From contig JARFRB010000116.1 in assembly GCA_029287455.1 (NCBI GenBank), positions 31,118-95,117 on the forward strand: DNA of 64,000 nt, written 5' to 3'. This stretch comes from Pelagibius litoralis. GTDB taxonomy: Bacteria > Pseudomonadota > Alphaproteobacteria > Kiloniellales > DSM-21159. This document shows, one piece after another, positions 8,701 through 18,424 of this stretch (positions are counted from its first letter, which is position 1; each line of letters opens with the position of its first letter). The notes beneath the pieces were generated by a model that made no database searches, had not been told where the DNA came from, and worked only from the letters and a program-made list of their open reading frames with translations. Position numbers and translations under genes: made by a program.

Positions 8701-9362
8701 GCCTCCGGCAGGATCCGCTCGAGGAAGCTAGCGGCGAGCCGCAGCCCCTCTTCGTCGATGGAATGCCCAAGTCCGGGGCGTAGCGCGTAGTCGACCTCGA
8801 CGCCGGCCTGGCGCAGGCCCTCGACCGCGGCGCCGAGCATTTGGGCCGGCACGACCTCGTCGGCGCTTCCATGCACCAATAGGCAGGGCGGCGTTGAGTG
8901 CATCTCAGCCGCCAGGCGCTCGCTCCCAATCAAGAGGCCGGAGAATCCGATCACGCCCGCGATGGTTAGAGGTCTGCGCAGGGCCGTGTGCAACGCCATC
9001 ATTGTGCCCTGGCTAAAGCCGAGAAGGCAGAGCTGTTCAGATTTGAGCCCGAGCGCGGCCAATTCCGTGTCGAGAAAGCGGTCGAGCATCGGCCGCGCCC
9101 CTTCGGCCCCAAAATACATCGACCGAGGGTCCCGGTTTTGCAGGCTGAACCACTGCCGTCCCATGGGTGCCATGTCGCAGGGGAAGGGGGCGTGGGGCGA
9201 GGCGAAGGCGGCGTTCGGAAAAGCTTGGCCCAGCAGCGGGGCAAGCGAAATCAGATCGTTGCCGTCGGCACCCAGTCCGTGCAACAGCACAATGAGCGCC
9301 GTGGCCTCGCCGCCAGCGGCTGGCCCGAAGCGCGGGCCGTCAAGATCTATGGGAAGGGACAT
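8697..9362 (-). CDS. Phospholipase/carboxylesterase (alpha/beta hydrolase)
   Basis: Small serine esterase of the acyl-protein thioesterase/carboxylesterase family (PF02230), acting on short-chain esters. Seen: the oxyanion region VLLHGLGADGNDL, nucleophile elbow GFSQG, an Asp in GSADEVVP and a catalytic His in GLGHSID, in the expected order. Length of 221 residues is normal and no signal peptide is present. ATG 9362 is the only sensible start. It converges on the peroxiredoxin-like gene with overlapping stops. The natural substrate cannot be told. Confidence 0.9.
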   Translation of the reverse strand: MSLPIDLDGPRFGPAAGGEATALIVLLHGLGADGNDLISLAPLLGQAFPNAAFASPHAPFPCDMAPMGRQWFSLQNRDPRSMYFGAEGARPMLDRFLDTELAALGLKSEQLCLLGFSQGTMMALHTALRRPLTIAGVIGFSGLLIGSERLAAEMHSTPPCLLVHGSADEVVPAQMLGAAVEGLRQAGVEVDYALRPGLGHSIDEEGLRLAASFLERILPEA

Positions 9363-9483
9363 GGCTGCCTTTCTTCGAGGGCGGGCTCGCGGGCCGAAGC
9401 GCCCGCCGGGACTGTCTCACGTTAGTCCTATCATGGAAACCGCGCGAAGATCAGGGCTCATGGTCACTTGCGGGCCGCCGTTT

Positions 9484-10122
9484 TCAGCTTTCCGGCAAGG
9501 CGGACACGCCGCGGCAATGCCAGAGCATGCGCGCGGCAACCGCCCGCAAAGGCCGCCAGCCTTCCGCCAGTTCACCAAGGGCTTCGGCATTTGGCCGGGC
9601 ATCCAGCCGCTTAAGGCGTTGCGCGCCAATCATCAGCCCCACGTCCGCGGCCGGGAAGACGTCCGGGCGGCCGTGGGAAAACAAGAGGTAGACCTCGGCC
9701 GACCAGCGGCCCAGGCCCTTCACCTCGGTCAGCCGGGCGATGGCCTCCTCGTCCTCCAGCCGGTCGATGGCCGCGAGGTCCAGGCGCCCGGAGGCGACCA
9801 GCTCGGCGAGCGAAAGGCCGTACTTGGCTTTTTGCCGGCTGAAGCCGCAGGCACGCAAGGCGTCTTCGTCGAGCGTCAGGACGCTTTCGGCGTCGAGCGA
9901 TGGGCAGGCCACCTCCAGCCGCCCCCAGATCGCCGCGGCCGAGGCGAGCGAAACCTGCTGGGCGACAATGATCCTGAGCAGCGTCTCGAACCCGGGTGGC
10001 CGATACCGCAAGGGTGGCGGGCCAACCGCTTTCAAGGCGATGGCTATGTCCCGGTCCTGCCGCGCCAAATCTTCGACGGCGTCGCGCAAGCTTTCCTCGG
10101 TGATGGTGGTGGTCGCGCCCAT
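9484..10122 (-). CDS. DNA-3-methyladenine glycosylase II (AlkA family, HhH-GPD)
   Basis: Base-excision repair enzyme removing alkylated purines from DNA. Seen: HhH-GPD fold with the IIVAQQVSLASA helix (residues 51-62), helix-hairpin-helix LTEVKGLGRWSAEV (131-144) and the catalytic aspartate Asp160 in FPAADVGLM. At 212 residues it is the short form that lacks the N-terminal domain of E. coli AlkA, as is usual in this class. There is no C-terminal Fe-S cluster cysteine motif, which argues against endonuclease III/MutY. It is divergent from gluQ with only 40 bp between the starts. Confidence 0.9.
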   Translation of the reverse strand: MGATTTITEESLRDAVEDLARQDRDIAIALKAVGPPPLRYRPPGFETLLRIIVAQQVSLASAAAIWGRLEVACPSLDAESVLTLDEDALRACGFSRQKAKYGLSLAELVASGRLDLAAIDRLEDEEAIARLTEVKGLGRWSAEVYLLFSHGRPDVFPAADVGLMIGAQRLKRLDARPNAEALGELAEGWRPLRAVAARMLWHCRGVSALPES

Positions 10123-10162
10123 GGCTGGACTTTAGCGCCCCTATCGCGTAGTGCCAGTGCGG

Positions 10163-11014
10163 ATGAGCGAAACCACGCGCTTCGCGCCCTCCCCCAGCGG
10201 CCATCTCCACCTGGGCCACGCCTTTTCCGCCCTCTTTGCCCAAGAGCAGGCGGGCGGCGGCCGTTTCCTGCTGCGGATCGAGGATATCGACAGCGGACGC
10301 TGCAGGCCCGGGTACGAGGCCGCCTTGCTGGAAGATCTGGCCTGGCTCGGGCTGGTCTGGGAGGAGCCGCCCCGGCGTCAATCCGATCACCTGGCGGACT
10401 ACGCCGCCGCCTTGGAGAGGCTGAACGCGGCCGGCCTGATCTATCCTTGCTTTTGCACCCGCCGGGAGATCGCCCAGGAGATCGCCCGCAGCGCTTCCGC
10501 GCCACAAGGCCCCGATGGGCCGCTCTATCCCGGAATCTGCCGTGCGCTCTCCAAAGCCGAGCGCCGCGCGCGTTTGGCGGCCGGGGCGCGGCCGGCCTTG
10601 CGCCTAGAAATGGCGAAGGCGGCGCGCGTGGCCGGCCCGCTCTTCTGGCAAGACGCGGGGGAGGGCCGCATTCAGGCGAAGCCAGAGGCCTTCGGCGATG
10701 TGGTGCTGGCACGCCGCGACATCGGGGCCAGCTATCATCTGGCGGTGACCCTTGATGATGCCGTGCAAGGAATCAGCCTGGTGACGCGGGGCCGCGACCT
10801 TTTCGAAGCGACCCATGTGCACCGGCTTTTGCAGGCCTTGCTCGATCTGCCGGTGCCACGCTGGCATCATCATGCCCTCGTCACCGACGAAGCGGGCCGG
10901 CGGCTGGCGAAACGGGACGACGCGCGGTCGCTTCGCGGGTTGAGAGCCGAGGGCGTCACGCCCGGAGAGGTAAGGGCGCGCCTCAAATCGGCGTGCGGCA
11001 CCGTGGGAAATTGA
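10163..11014 (+). CDS. gluQ: Glutamyl-Q tRNA(Asp) synthetase
   Basis: Attaches glutamate to the queuosine base at the wobble position of tRNA(Asp). It is a truncated paralogue of glutamyl-tRNA synthetase without the anticodon-binding domain. Seen: ATP-binding HIGH-type motif (HLHLGHA, residues 14-20), the zinc-site pattern CFC (in YPCFCTRREI) followed by YPGIC, and the KMSKS-type loop RLAKRDDAR near the end. 283 residues from ATG 10163, which starts directly at SETTRFAPSPSG; an earlier start at 10151 adds four residues. Confidence 0.93.
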   Translation: MSETTRFAPSPSGHLHLGHAFSALFAQEQAGGGRFLLRIEDIDSGRCRPGYEAALLEDLAWLGLVWEEPPRRQSDHLADYAAALERLNAAGLIYPCFCTRREIAQEIARSASAPQGPDGPLYPGICRALSKAERRARLAAGARPALRLEMAKAARVAGPLFWQDAGEGRIQAKPEAFGDVVLARRDIGASYHLAVTLDDAVQGISLVTRGRDLFEATHVHRLLQALLDLPVPRWHHHALVTDEAGRRLAKRDDARSLRGLRAEGVTPGEVRARLKSACGTVGN

Positions 11015-11102
11015 CGCTCTGCCTTTTCCTCGCCGCAATCGTCAACCATATGAACGCCGAACGCTCACGGGATAAGACACGGGATCACAAAAGGTGAGAG
11101 GC

Positions 11103-12452
11103 ATGTTGGGACGCATTCGGACGGTGAAGACGGCGGTGGCCGTGGCTTCCGCGCTACTGCTGGCGGCGCCGGCAAATCTCTCCGCGCAGGTTTTCGAGCC
11201 GGAAACCTTCACCTTGGACAACGGGATGGAAGTGGTGGTGGTGAGCAACCACCGTGCCCCCATCGTCTCCCACATGGTCTGGTACAAGGTGGGCGCCGCC
11301 GACGAGCCGGAGGGCAAGTCCGGCATCGCCCACTTCCTCGAGCATCTAATGTTCAAGGGCACGAAGACCATGAAGCCGGGCGAATTCTCGGAGATCATCG
11401 CTCTTAACGGCGGGCGCGAGAACGCCTTCACGTCCCAGGACTTCACGGGCTACTACCAGACCGTCTCCAAGGACCGCCTGGAATTGATGATGAAGCACGA
11501 GGCGGACCGCATGGCGAACCTGGTGCTCACCGACGACGTGGTGCTGCCGGAGCGCGACGTGATCCTGGAGGAGCGGCGCAGCCGCACGGACAACAACCCC
11601 GGCGCGCAGCTCGGCGAGATGGTGAATGCGACCCTCTATCTGCATCACCCCTACGGCACCCCGGTGATCGGCTGGGAGAATGAAATGCGCGAACTCGATA
11701 CCGAGGACGCGCTGGCCTTCTACGAGCGCTGGTACGCCCCCAACAACGCGATCCTGATCGTCTCCGGCGACGTCTCCGCCGAGGAAGTCTGGCCCTTGGC
11801 GGAGAAGTACTACGGTGCCTTGGAGGCCCGGCCCATGCCGCCGCGCGAGCGGGTCGGCGAGCCCCGGCAATGGGCGCCCCGGCGGGTGGAGCTCACCAGC
11901 GCCAAAGTGGGCCAGCCCTCAATCTCCATCAACTACTTCGCGCCCGGTTACCGGGTCGCCGAGGGCAACGAGGCCTATGCTCTTCAGGTCCTGGCTGAGA
12001 TCATGGGCGGCTCCACCGGGCGGCTCTATCGCGAGCTGGTGATCGAGCAGGGGATCGCCGCCTCGGCTGGGAACTACTACAGCCCCACGAGCTACGACGG
12101 CACCGACTACACTTTCTGGATTTCGCCGGTGCCAGGTGGAGATCTGGACGAACTGGAAGCGGCCTTGCGCACCGAGATCGACAAGCTGCTGGCCGACGGG
12201 GTCACCGACGAGGAAGTCGAGGGCGCCAAGCAGCGGCTGGTCGACGCGGCGGTTTTCGCGCGCGACGAGGTCAGCACCGCGGCCCAGGTCTTCGGCCGGG
12301 CCTTGACCGCCGGTCAGAGCGTGGAGGACGTGGAGGATTGGCCGAACCGCATCGCCAAGGTCACCAGCGCCGATGTCATGGCCGCCGCCAAAGAAATCAT
12401 CCTGCCGGAAGCTTCGGTCACCGGCGTTCTCAACACCGAGCCGAGTTCTTGA
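11103..12452 (+). CDS. M16 family zinc metallopeptidase (active subunit), periplasmic
   Basis: Insulinase/pitrilysin-type peptidase predicted to act in the periplasm. Seen: N-terminal signal peptide (residues 1-28, ending NLSAQ), the inverted zinc motif HFLEH (His77, Glu80, His81) and a downstream acidic pair in VILEERRSR (155-156), the right distance for the third ligand. The C-terminal M16C-type domain follows. Length of 449 residues. ATG 11103 is preceded by AAGGTGAG; a GTG at 11094 is possible. The next gene encodes a second M16 protein without the zinc motif, so the two probably form a heterodimer like mitochondrial processing peptidase. Confidence 0.92.
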   Translation: MLGRIRTVKTAVAVASALLLAAPANLSAQVFEPETFTLDNGMEVVVVSNHRAPIVSHMVWYKVGAADEPEGKSGIAHFLEHLMFKGTKTMKPGEFSEIIALNGGRENAFTSQDFTGYYQTVSKDRLELMMKHEADRMANLVLTDDVVLPERDVILEERRSRTDNNPGAQLGEMVNATLYLHHPYGTPVIGWENEMRELDTEDALAFYERWYAPNNAILIVSGDVSAEEVWPLAEKYYGALEARPMPPRERVGEPRQWAPRRVELTSAKVGQPSISINYFAPGYRVAEGNEAYALQVLAEIMGGSTGRLYRELVIEQGIAASAGNYYSPTSYDGTDYTFWISPVPGGDLDELEAALRTEIDKLLADGVTDEEVEGAKQRLVDAAVFARDEVSTAAQVFGRALTAGQSVEDVEDWPNRIAKVTSADVMAAAKEIILPEASVTGVLNTEPSS

Positions 12453-12466
12453 GGAGCCCAAGCGTC

Positions 12467-13825
12467 ATGGCATCGATAAAGCGTCGCCCTTTCCCCAAGC
12501 TCCTTGTCGCCTTGGCTTTGGTCCCCGCCTTGCTTGTGCTCGCGCGCCCGGCTGCCGCCATCGAGGTGCAGCGCTTCACCTCGCCTCGCGGGATCGAGGC
12601 TTGGCTGGTCCAGGACACCTCGAACCCCATTCTGTCCCTGCGCTTCGCCCTGCGGGGCGGCGCGGCTGTGGAAGCCAAGCCGGGCCTGGCGAACATGCTT
12701 TCGGCCCTGCTGGACGAAGGGGCTGGCGATTACGATTCGCAGGCCTTCCAGAGCGCGCTCGCGGACAACTCCATCAGTTTGTCGTTTAGCGCCGGCGCGG
12801 ATTCCTTCTCGGGGTCGTTGTCGACCTTGAGCCGCAACCAGGATCTGGCGTTTGAGCTGATGCGCCTTGCGCTCACCGAGCCCCGCTTCGACGAGGAGCC
12901 GGTGGAGCGCATCCGCAATCAGCTTCTGGTCAGCCTGGCCCGGCAGGAACAGGACCCGGACACCCTGGCCTGGCGCACGCTGAGGGCCGCGCTGTTCCCC
13001 GACCACCCCTATGGCCGGCCCACCAGCGGCACGCCGGAAAGTGTCGCCGCCATAACGGTCGACGACTTGCGGGGATACCTGGCCGATGAGATTGCCCAGG
13101 ACCGCCTTTTCATCGGCGTATCCGGCGATATCGACGCTGAAACCCTTGGGGCGCTGCTGGACAAGACCTTCGGAGGGCTGCCGGCCGAATCCGGTGCCAT
13201 CGAAGTCGCCGACGTCACGCCCCACGGCGAAGGCGGGGTGATGGTCATCGCGCGAGAGCAGCCGCAGTCCGTGGTTGCCATGGGTCAGCCGGGCATCCTG
13301 CGCGACGATCCTGATTACTACACCGCCTACACGGTGAACTACGTCCTGGGCGGCGGCGGCTTTCAATCGCGCCTCTATGACGAGGTTCGCGAAAAGCGTG
13401 GCCTGGCCTATTCGGTCTATTCCTACCTCAACCCCTTGGATCACGCTGGCATCGTGGTGGCGGGCACGGCCACGGCCAACCCCCGTGTCTCGGAATCCTT
13501 GGGCTTAATCCTCGACGAGTGGCGCCGCATGGCCGAGGAAGGCCCCACCGAGGAGGAACTGGCCGACGCCAAGACCTACCTCACCGGCTCCTTCCCCTTG
13601 CGGCTGTCCAGCACCGGCAAGATCGCCGGCATGCTGGTGGGCATGCAGCTGGAGGGCTTGGGTATCGACTATCTCGACAAGCGCAACAGCTACATCGAGG
13701 CGGTGACCCTGGAAGACGCCAAGCGGGTGGCGGGCGAACTCTACCGCCCCGAGGCGCTCAGCGTAGTTGTCGTCGGCCAGCCCGAAGGGATCGAGGCGAC
13801 GCGAGAACTGCCCGGCGCGATTTAA
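12467..13825 (+). CDS. M16 family peptidase-like protein (inactive partner), periplasmic
   Basis: Second member of an M16 pair, 14 bp after the first. Seen: signal peptide ending ARPAAA (about residue 27), then the M16 fold (FTSPRGIEAWLVQDTSNPILSLRFALRGG), but the HxxEH position is replaced by LSALLDEGAGDYD, so no zinc can be bound there. The later glycine-rich NYVLGGGGFQSRLYDEVREKRGLAYSVYSYL strand, typical of the substrate-contacting R/Y region, is kept. 452 residues from ATG 12467. Inferred role: structural or substrate-binding partner of the upstream peptidase. Confidence 0.92.
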   Translation: MASIKRRPFPKLLVALALVPALLVLARPAAAIEVQRFTSPRGIEAWLVQDTSNPILSLRFALRGGAAVEAKPGLANMLSALLDEGAGDYDSQAFQSALADNSISLSFSAGADSFSGSLSTLSRNQDLAFELMRLALTEPRFDEEPVERIRNQLLVSLARQEQDPDTLAWRTLRAALFPDHPYGRPTSGTPESVAAITVDDLRGYLADEIAQDRLFIGVSGDIDAETLGALLDKTFGGLPAESGAIEVADVTPHGEGGVMVIAREQPQSVVAMGQPGILRDDPDYYTAYTVNYVLGGGGFQSRLYDEVREKRGLAYSVYSYLNPLDHAGIVVAGTATANPRVSESLGLILDEWRRMAEEGPTEEELADAKTYLTGSFPLRLSSTGKIAGMLVGMQLEGLGIDYLDKRNSYIEAVTLEDAKRVAGELYRPEALSVVVVGQPEGIEATRELPGAI

Positions 13826-13840
13826 GGGCGCGCATTTGCG

Positions 13841-13892
13841 TCGTCATCGCGAGGCGTGCGCGTTCTCCCACGCCTTTGGCTCGCAATGACGA
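13841..13892. repeat. Dispersed inverted repeat (TCGTCATTGCGAG family), copy 1
   Basis: Arms TCGTCATCGCGAG (13841) and CTCGCAATGACGA (ending 13892) face each other with one mismatch between the M16 gene and mutL. Same core as four other intergenic copies in this window. Confidence 0.6.
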
Positions 13893-13966
13893 TGAGACAT
13901 GCCGCGGCGATACACAAGACGCCCACCCTCTGCTAGCCTGCGGGACTCCGAATCGAGAGAGCCCTC

Positions 13967-15805
13967 ATGCCCCTGCGCCGTCTGCCGGAAACCCTGGTCA
14001 ATCGCATCGCCGCCGGCGAGGTGATCGAGCGGCCGGCGGCGGCCGTCAAGGAACTGGTGGAGAACGCCATCGATGCCGGGGCCGGGCAGATCGAGGTTCA
14101 CTTGCGCGACGGCGGCCGGGCCTTCATTTTGGTGACCGACGACGGCTGCGGGATGACGCCCGAGGAGATGGACCTGGCGCTGGAGCGCCACGCCACATCC
14201 AAGCTACCGGACGATGACCTGGTGCATATCCGCAGCCTCGGCTTCCGTGGCGAGGCCCTGCCCTCCATCGCCGCGGTCTCGCGTCTGACGCTGGCCAGCC
14301 GAAGCCAAGACATGGCGGAAGGCTGGGCGATTTCTGTGGAAGGCGGCCAGCGCACCGCCAAGAAGCCCGCCGCGCTCCCCAAGGGCACGCGGGTCGAGGT
14401 CCGCGACCTCTTCTACGCCACGCCCGCGCGCCTCAAGTTTCTCAAGACCGCCCGCACGGAAGGCCAGTACGTCAAGGACACGCTGCGGCGCCTCGCCATG
14501 GCTCAGCCGGAAATCGGCTTCCGCCTGCAGGAGGAGGAGCGCGTTGCGCTGCGCCTGGAGCCGGCCGGCCCCTTCTCGGCGGATGCGCGGCTGCGGCGTC
14601 TCGGCGCGGTGCTGGGCCGAGACTTCGCGGAGAACGCGTTGCCCATCGACGCGGAGCGGGAAAGCCTGCGCCTAACCGGCTTCATCGGCCTGCCCACATT
14701 GAACCGGGCCAATTCCATGGGCCAATACCTCTTCGTCAACGGCCGGCCTGTGAAGGACCGCCTGCTGTTGGGCGCTATCCGGGGCGCTTATCAGGACTTT
14801 CTCGCCCGCGACCGTCACCCCCTCGTGGCACTCTTCCTGGATCTCCCGGCCGAGGAGGTGGACGTGAACGTGCACCCGGCCAAGGCGGAGGTGCGCTTTC
14901 GGGACGCCGGCCTTGTGCGCGGACTCATCGTCTCGGCGTGCAAACATGCCTTGGCGGAGGCGGGGCACCGGGCCTCCACCACCGTGGCCCAGGCGGCGCT
15001 GGGCTCTCTGCGTCCGGTCTTGGGGGCGGAGGGGGCGGCGATCAGCAGGCCGGCCTACGCCGGTGGCGCCTGGCGGCCCAACAGCCTGCCCCGTGGTTTG
15101 GCTGAGGCGGCCCACGGCTTCCATGCGCCCTTGCTGAACCTGGCGGATACCCCCGCGGCGCCGGGACGGAGCGAGCCTGACGACTACGCGCCGCCCGGTA
15201 CTGCAAACCCCGACAATGCCGCCGCCTATCCCCTGGGAGCTGCGCGCGCGCAGTTGCACGAGACCTACGTGGTGGCGCAGACCGGCGACGGCATCGTCAT
15301 CGTCGATCAGCACGCCGCCCACGAGCGCCTGGTCTATGAGCGGATGAAGGCCCAGATCGCCGCCAAGGGCGTGGAGCGCCAGATTCTCTTGCTGCCCGAG
15401 GTGGTGGAGCTAGACGATGCCGCCGCCGAGCACCTGGCCTCCCGGGCCGGGGAACTGGCGGAGCTGGGATTGGTACTAGAGGCCTTCGGCGCGGGTGCGG
15501 TGATGGTGCGCGAGGTGCCGGCCTTGCTCGGCCAGACCGACACCGCCGGGCTGGTGCGCGACCTGGCCGACGAACTGGCGGAGTACGACCAAACCTTGAG
15601 CCTCAAGGAGAAGCTGGAGGAATTCTGCGGCACCCTGGCCTGCCACGGCTCCGTGCGCGCCGGCCGGCGCCTGGCCGTGGAGGAGATGAACGCCCTCCTG
15701 CGCCAGATGGAGGCCACCCCCCACTCCGGCCAATGCAACCATGGCCGCCCGACCTACGTTGAGCTTAAACTGGCGGACATCGAGCGGCTCTTCGGGCGGC
15801 GGTGA
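13967..15805 (+). CDS. mutL: DNA mismatch repair protein MutL
   Basis: ATPase that links MutS mismatch recognition to strand removal. Seen: GHKL ATPase motifs at the N-terminus ([60 protein letters not shown]), a proline- and alanine-rich linker (about residues 340-420), and a C-terminal dimerization domain. The latter carries the endonuclease motif DQHAxxExxxxE at Asp447-Glu458 and the later [10 protein letters not shown] and QCNHGRPT blocks. The enzyme therefore belongs to the nicking MutL type of MutH-less bacteria. 612 residues; ATG 13967. Confidence 0.97.
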   Translation: MPLRRLPETLVNRIAAGEVIERPAAAVKELVENAIDAGAGQIEVHLRDGGRAFILVTDDGCGMTPEEMDLALERHATSKLPDDDLVHIRSLGFRGEALPSIAAVSRLTLASRSQDMAEGWAISVEGGQRTAKKPAALPKGTRVEVRDLFYATPARLKFLKTARTEGQYVKDTLRRLAMAQPEIGFRLQEEERVALRLEPAGPFSADARLRRLGAVLGRDFAENALPIDAERESLRLTGFIGLPTLNRANSMGQYLFVNGRPVKDRLLLGAIRGAYQDFLARDRHPLVALFLDLPAEEVDVNVHPAKAEVRFRDAGLVRGLIVSACKHALAEAGHRASTTVAQAALGSLRPVLGAEGAAISRPAYAGGAWRPNSLPRGLAEAAHGFHAPLLNLADTPAAPGRSEPDDYAPPGTANPDNAAAYPLGAARAQLHETYVVAQTGDGIVIVDQHAAHERLVYERMKAQIAAKGVERQILLLPEVVELDDAAAEHLASRAGELAELGLVLEAFGAGAVMVREVPALLGQTDTAGLVRDLADELAEYDQTLSLKEKLEEFCGTLACHGSVRAGRRLAVEEMNALLRQMEATPHSGQCNHGRPTYVELKLADIERLFGRR

Positions 15806-15834
15806 GAGTGAATTTAGGGTCCGGCACCAACAAC

Positions 15835-15912
15835 CTCTGGATTGCCACGCTACGCTCGCAATGACGAACAAGAAACGACGTCATTGCGAGCCGAAGGTGA
15901 AGCAATCCAGAG
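15835..15912. repeat. Dispersed inverted repeat (CGTCATTGCGAG family), copy 2
   Basis: Left arm starts CTCTGGATTGCC, right arm ends GCAATCCAGAG, with CTCGCAATGACG / CGTCATTGCGAG at the centre: a 78-bp imperfect palindrome. It sits between the converging mutL and dimethylglycine dehydrogenase-like genes and could act as a two-way terminator. Confidence 0.7.
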
Positions 15913-15935
15913 TTTGTTTGTGCCCCTGAAGCCCC

Positions 15936-18377
15936 TCACTCCGCGGCCACGAGCCCGCGCATGATGGCGCCCTTGGGGTCGAACAGGGGCTCGGAGCGGG
16001 GCTGGGCGGGCAGACGGTCGCCGAGCAATTCGATCTCCCAGCCGTCTTGCGCGTCGGCGAGGTCCTTCGGCACATAGCCCAGCGCCACCGAGACGCCGGA
16101 AGCATGGGCATATCCGCCGGAGGTGACCCAGCCCTTGACCAGACCGTTGTGCCAGATGGGTTCGTCGCCGATCACGTCGGCATCCTTGGCCTCCAGCACG
16201 AAGGTCTTGAGGGTCAGCGCCCCGCCCTCTTCCCGCTCGCGGGCGGCGGCGTCCTTGCCGATGAAGTCCGCGTTCTTGGTCAGCGACACGAAGCGGCCGA
16301 GGCCTGCCTCGTAGGGGCCGTAGATCGGGCGGTACTCGCGCGCCCAGCTGCCGTAGCTCTTCTCCAGTCTGAGGGCGTTGAGGGCGCGGCCGCCGAAAAG
16401 CCGGATGCCGTGGGGCTCGCCCGCTTCCATCAGCTTGTCGAAGAGCGTGCGCTGGTATTCCGGCTTGCACCAGATCTCATATCCCACGTCGCCGGTGTAG
16501 CTCACGCGGCCGACTATAGCCGGCGTCATGCCCAGGTCCATCTCGCGGATTGCCATGAAGGGAAAGGCCGCGTCGGACATGTCCTCGTCCGTGATCGCGG
16601 CCAGGACCGCCCGCGCCTTCGGCCCGGCAACCGTCAGGCCGACGAGCCCCAGCCCCAGGGCCTCTACCCGCACCTCGCCGCTCTCCGGCAAGTGCTCCTC
16701 GAACCAGCGCATGTGATAGGCCTCGGCGATGCCGGAGCCGACGATCATGAAGGTGTCGTCGCCCAGGTTGGACAAGGTGAAGTCGCCGATCAGCTTGCCG
16801 TCGTGCTTTAGCATGGGGGCCAGCGTCATCCGCCCTTCCGAGGGGATCTTGCAGGCCAAGATGCCGTCGAGCCACTCCCGGGCGCCGGGGCCGGTGATCC
16901 GGTATTTGGCGAAGCTGGAGATCTCCCCCAGGCCCACGCCTTCGCGCACCGCCCGGGCCTCCGCGCCGACATGCTCGAAATCGGTGGACCGGCGCCAGGA
17001 GAACTCGTCCTTGACGCCCTCCGGCGCGAACCACAGCGGCACCTCCAGCCCGTAGGCTGCGCCGAACTGGGCGCCGGCCGCCTTCAGCTTGTCGTAGACA
17101 GGTGTCGTCTTATGGGGGCGGCCGGCCTGCAGCTCCTCGTTGGGGAAGCGGATCGAGAAGCGGCGGGAATAGTTCTCGCGCACCGTGGCGTTGGTGTAGG
17201 CCATGGTGGTCCAATCGCCGAAGCGGCCGATGTCCATGGCCCAGATGTCGAAGCCCGGGTCGCCGTTGACGATCCAGTTGGCGAGCGCCAGGCCGACGCC
17301 GCCACCCTGACTGAACCCGGCCATCACCCCACAGGCGCACCAGAAGCCGGTGAGGCCCCTGACCGGCCCGACCAAGGGGTTGCCGTCAGGTGCGAAGGTG
17401 AAGGGCCCATTGATGATCTGCTTGATTCCAGCGTTCTGAAAGGCGGGGAAATGGGTGAAGCCCACCTCGAGCGAGGGCGCGATGCGGTCGATGTCCGGGG
17501 GCAGCAGCTCATGGCCGAACTCCCAAGGTGTCGTCTTCTCCGACCAGGGCACGCAAGCCTTCTCGTAAGTGCCCATCAGCATGCCGCCGCGCTCCTGGCG
17601 CAGGTAGAGCTCGCCGTCGAAGTCGACCACGTGGATCACTTCCTTGCCGGTGCGCTGGTTGACCTCGGCCACTTCCGGCATGTCCTCGGTGATGAGGTAC
17701 ATGTGCTCCATGGCAAGCACCGGCAGCTCCAAGCCGACCATGCGGCCGACCTCGCGCGCCCAGAGACCGCCTGCGTTGACCACGTGCTCGGCCTTGACCT
17801 CGCCCTTGTCGGTGATCACCCGCCAGGTGCCGTCCGGGTTCTGGGAGAGGGCCTCGACCTTGGTGTTGCGCTCGATCTGGGCGCCTAGCTTGCGCGCCGA
17901 CTTGGCGTAGGCATGGGTGGTGCCCGAGGGGTCGAGGTGCCCATCCACCACGGTCCTGAGCGCGCCGACGAAGCAATTGGGATCGAGGAGCGGCATAAGC
18001 TCGTGCGCTTCCTCGGCGCTGATCACCTCCGCCTCGATGCCCAGATAGCGGCCCTTCGCGACCAAGCTCTTCAGCCAGTCGAAGCGCGGTTGGGTCGCCG
18101 CCAGCATGACGCCGCCGGTGATGTGCAGCCCGGTGGACTGCTCCGACAGCTCCTCGATCTCCTTGTAGAGATTGATAGTGTATTGCTGCAGCTTGGCAAC
18201 GTTCGGATCGCCGTTGATGGTGTGCATGCCGCCGGCGGCGTGCCAGGTGGACCCGGAGGTCAGCTCCGAGCGCTCGAGCAGCAGGGCGTCCGTCATGCCG
18301 AACTTGGCGAGGTGATAGAGAACGGAGCAGCCAACGACGCCGCCTCCGATAACGACAACCTGAGCCTCTGTCTTCAT
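15936..18377 (-). CDS. FAD-dependent dimethylglycine/sarcosine dehydrogenase-like protein with GcvT domain
   Basis: Two-part enzyme that oxidatively demethylates an N-methyl amino acid or amine and passes the one-carbon unit to tetrahydrofolate. Seen: N-terminal DAO domain with GGGVVG (about residues 11-16), the GSTWHAAGG motif whose His is the covalent flavin attachment site in dimethylglycine and sarcosine dehydrogenases, and a central FAO_M-type segment. From about 425 a GcvT aminomethyltransferase domain follows, with a C-terminal barrel. 813 residues, matching the mitochondrial DMGDH layout. It lies 47 bp downstream of an MttB-like methyltransferase gene and is likely cotranscribed. Exact substrate is unknown; dimethylglycine is a guess from family. 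Confidence 0.88.
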   Translation of the reverse strand: MKTEAQVVVIGGGVVGCSVLYHLAKFGMTDALLLERSELTSGSTWHAAGGMHTINGDPNVAKLQQYTINLYKEIEELSEQSTGLHITGGVMLAATQPRFDWLKSLVAKGRYLGIEAEVISAEEAHELMPLLDPNCFVGALRTVVDGHLDPSGTTHAYAKSARKLGAQIERNTKVEALSQNPDGTWRVITDKGEVKAEHVVNAGGLWAREVGRMVGLELPVLAMEHMYLITEDMPEVAEVNQRTGKEVIHVVDFDGELYLRQERGGMLMGTYEKACVPWSEKTTPWEFGHELLPPDIDRIAPSLEVGFTHFPAFQNAGIKQIINGPFTFAPDGNPLVGPVRGLTGFWCACGVMAGFSQGGGVGLALANWIVNGDPGFDIWAMDIGRFGDWTTMAYTNATVRENYSRRFSIRFPNEELQAGRPHKTTPVYDKLKAAGAQFGAAYGLEVPLWFAPEGVKDEFSWRRSTDFEHVGAEARAVREGVGLGEISSFAKYRITGPGAREWLDGILACKIPSEGRMTLAPMLKHDGKLIGDFTLSNLGDDTFMIVGSGIAEAYHMRWFEEHLPESGEVRVEALGLGLVGLTVAGPKARAVLAAITDEDMSDAAFPFMAIREMDLGMTPAIVGRVSYTGDVGYEIWCKPEYQRTLFDKLMEAGEPHGIRLFGGRALNALRLEKSYGSWAREYRPIYGPYEAGLGRFVSLTKNADFIGKDAAAREREEGGALTLKTFVLEAKDADVIGDEPIWHNGLVKGWVTSGGYAHASGVSVALGYVPKDLADAQDGWEIELLGDRLPAQPRSEPLFDPKGAIMRGLVAAE

Positions 18378-18424
18378 GGTAGTCCTATCTCTCGTCTCTT
18401 GGGGTGCTAAGTGGGGAAATACCG

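Noticed and set aside
8962..10755. 597-residue plus-strand frame across the esterase, AlkA and GluQ genes
   Set aside because: Overlaps three better genes in different frames, without family resemblance.
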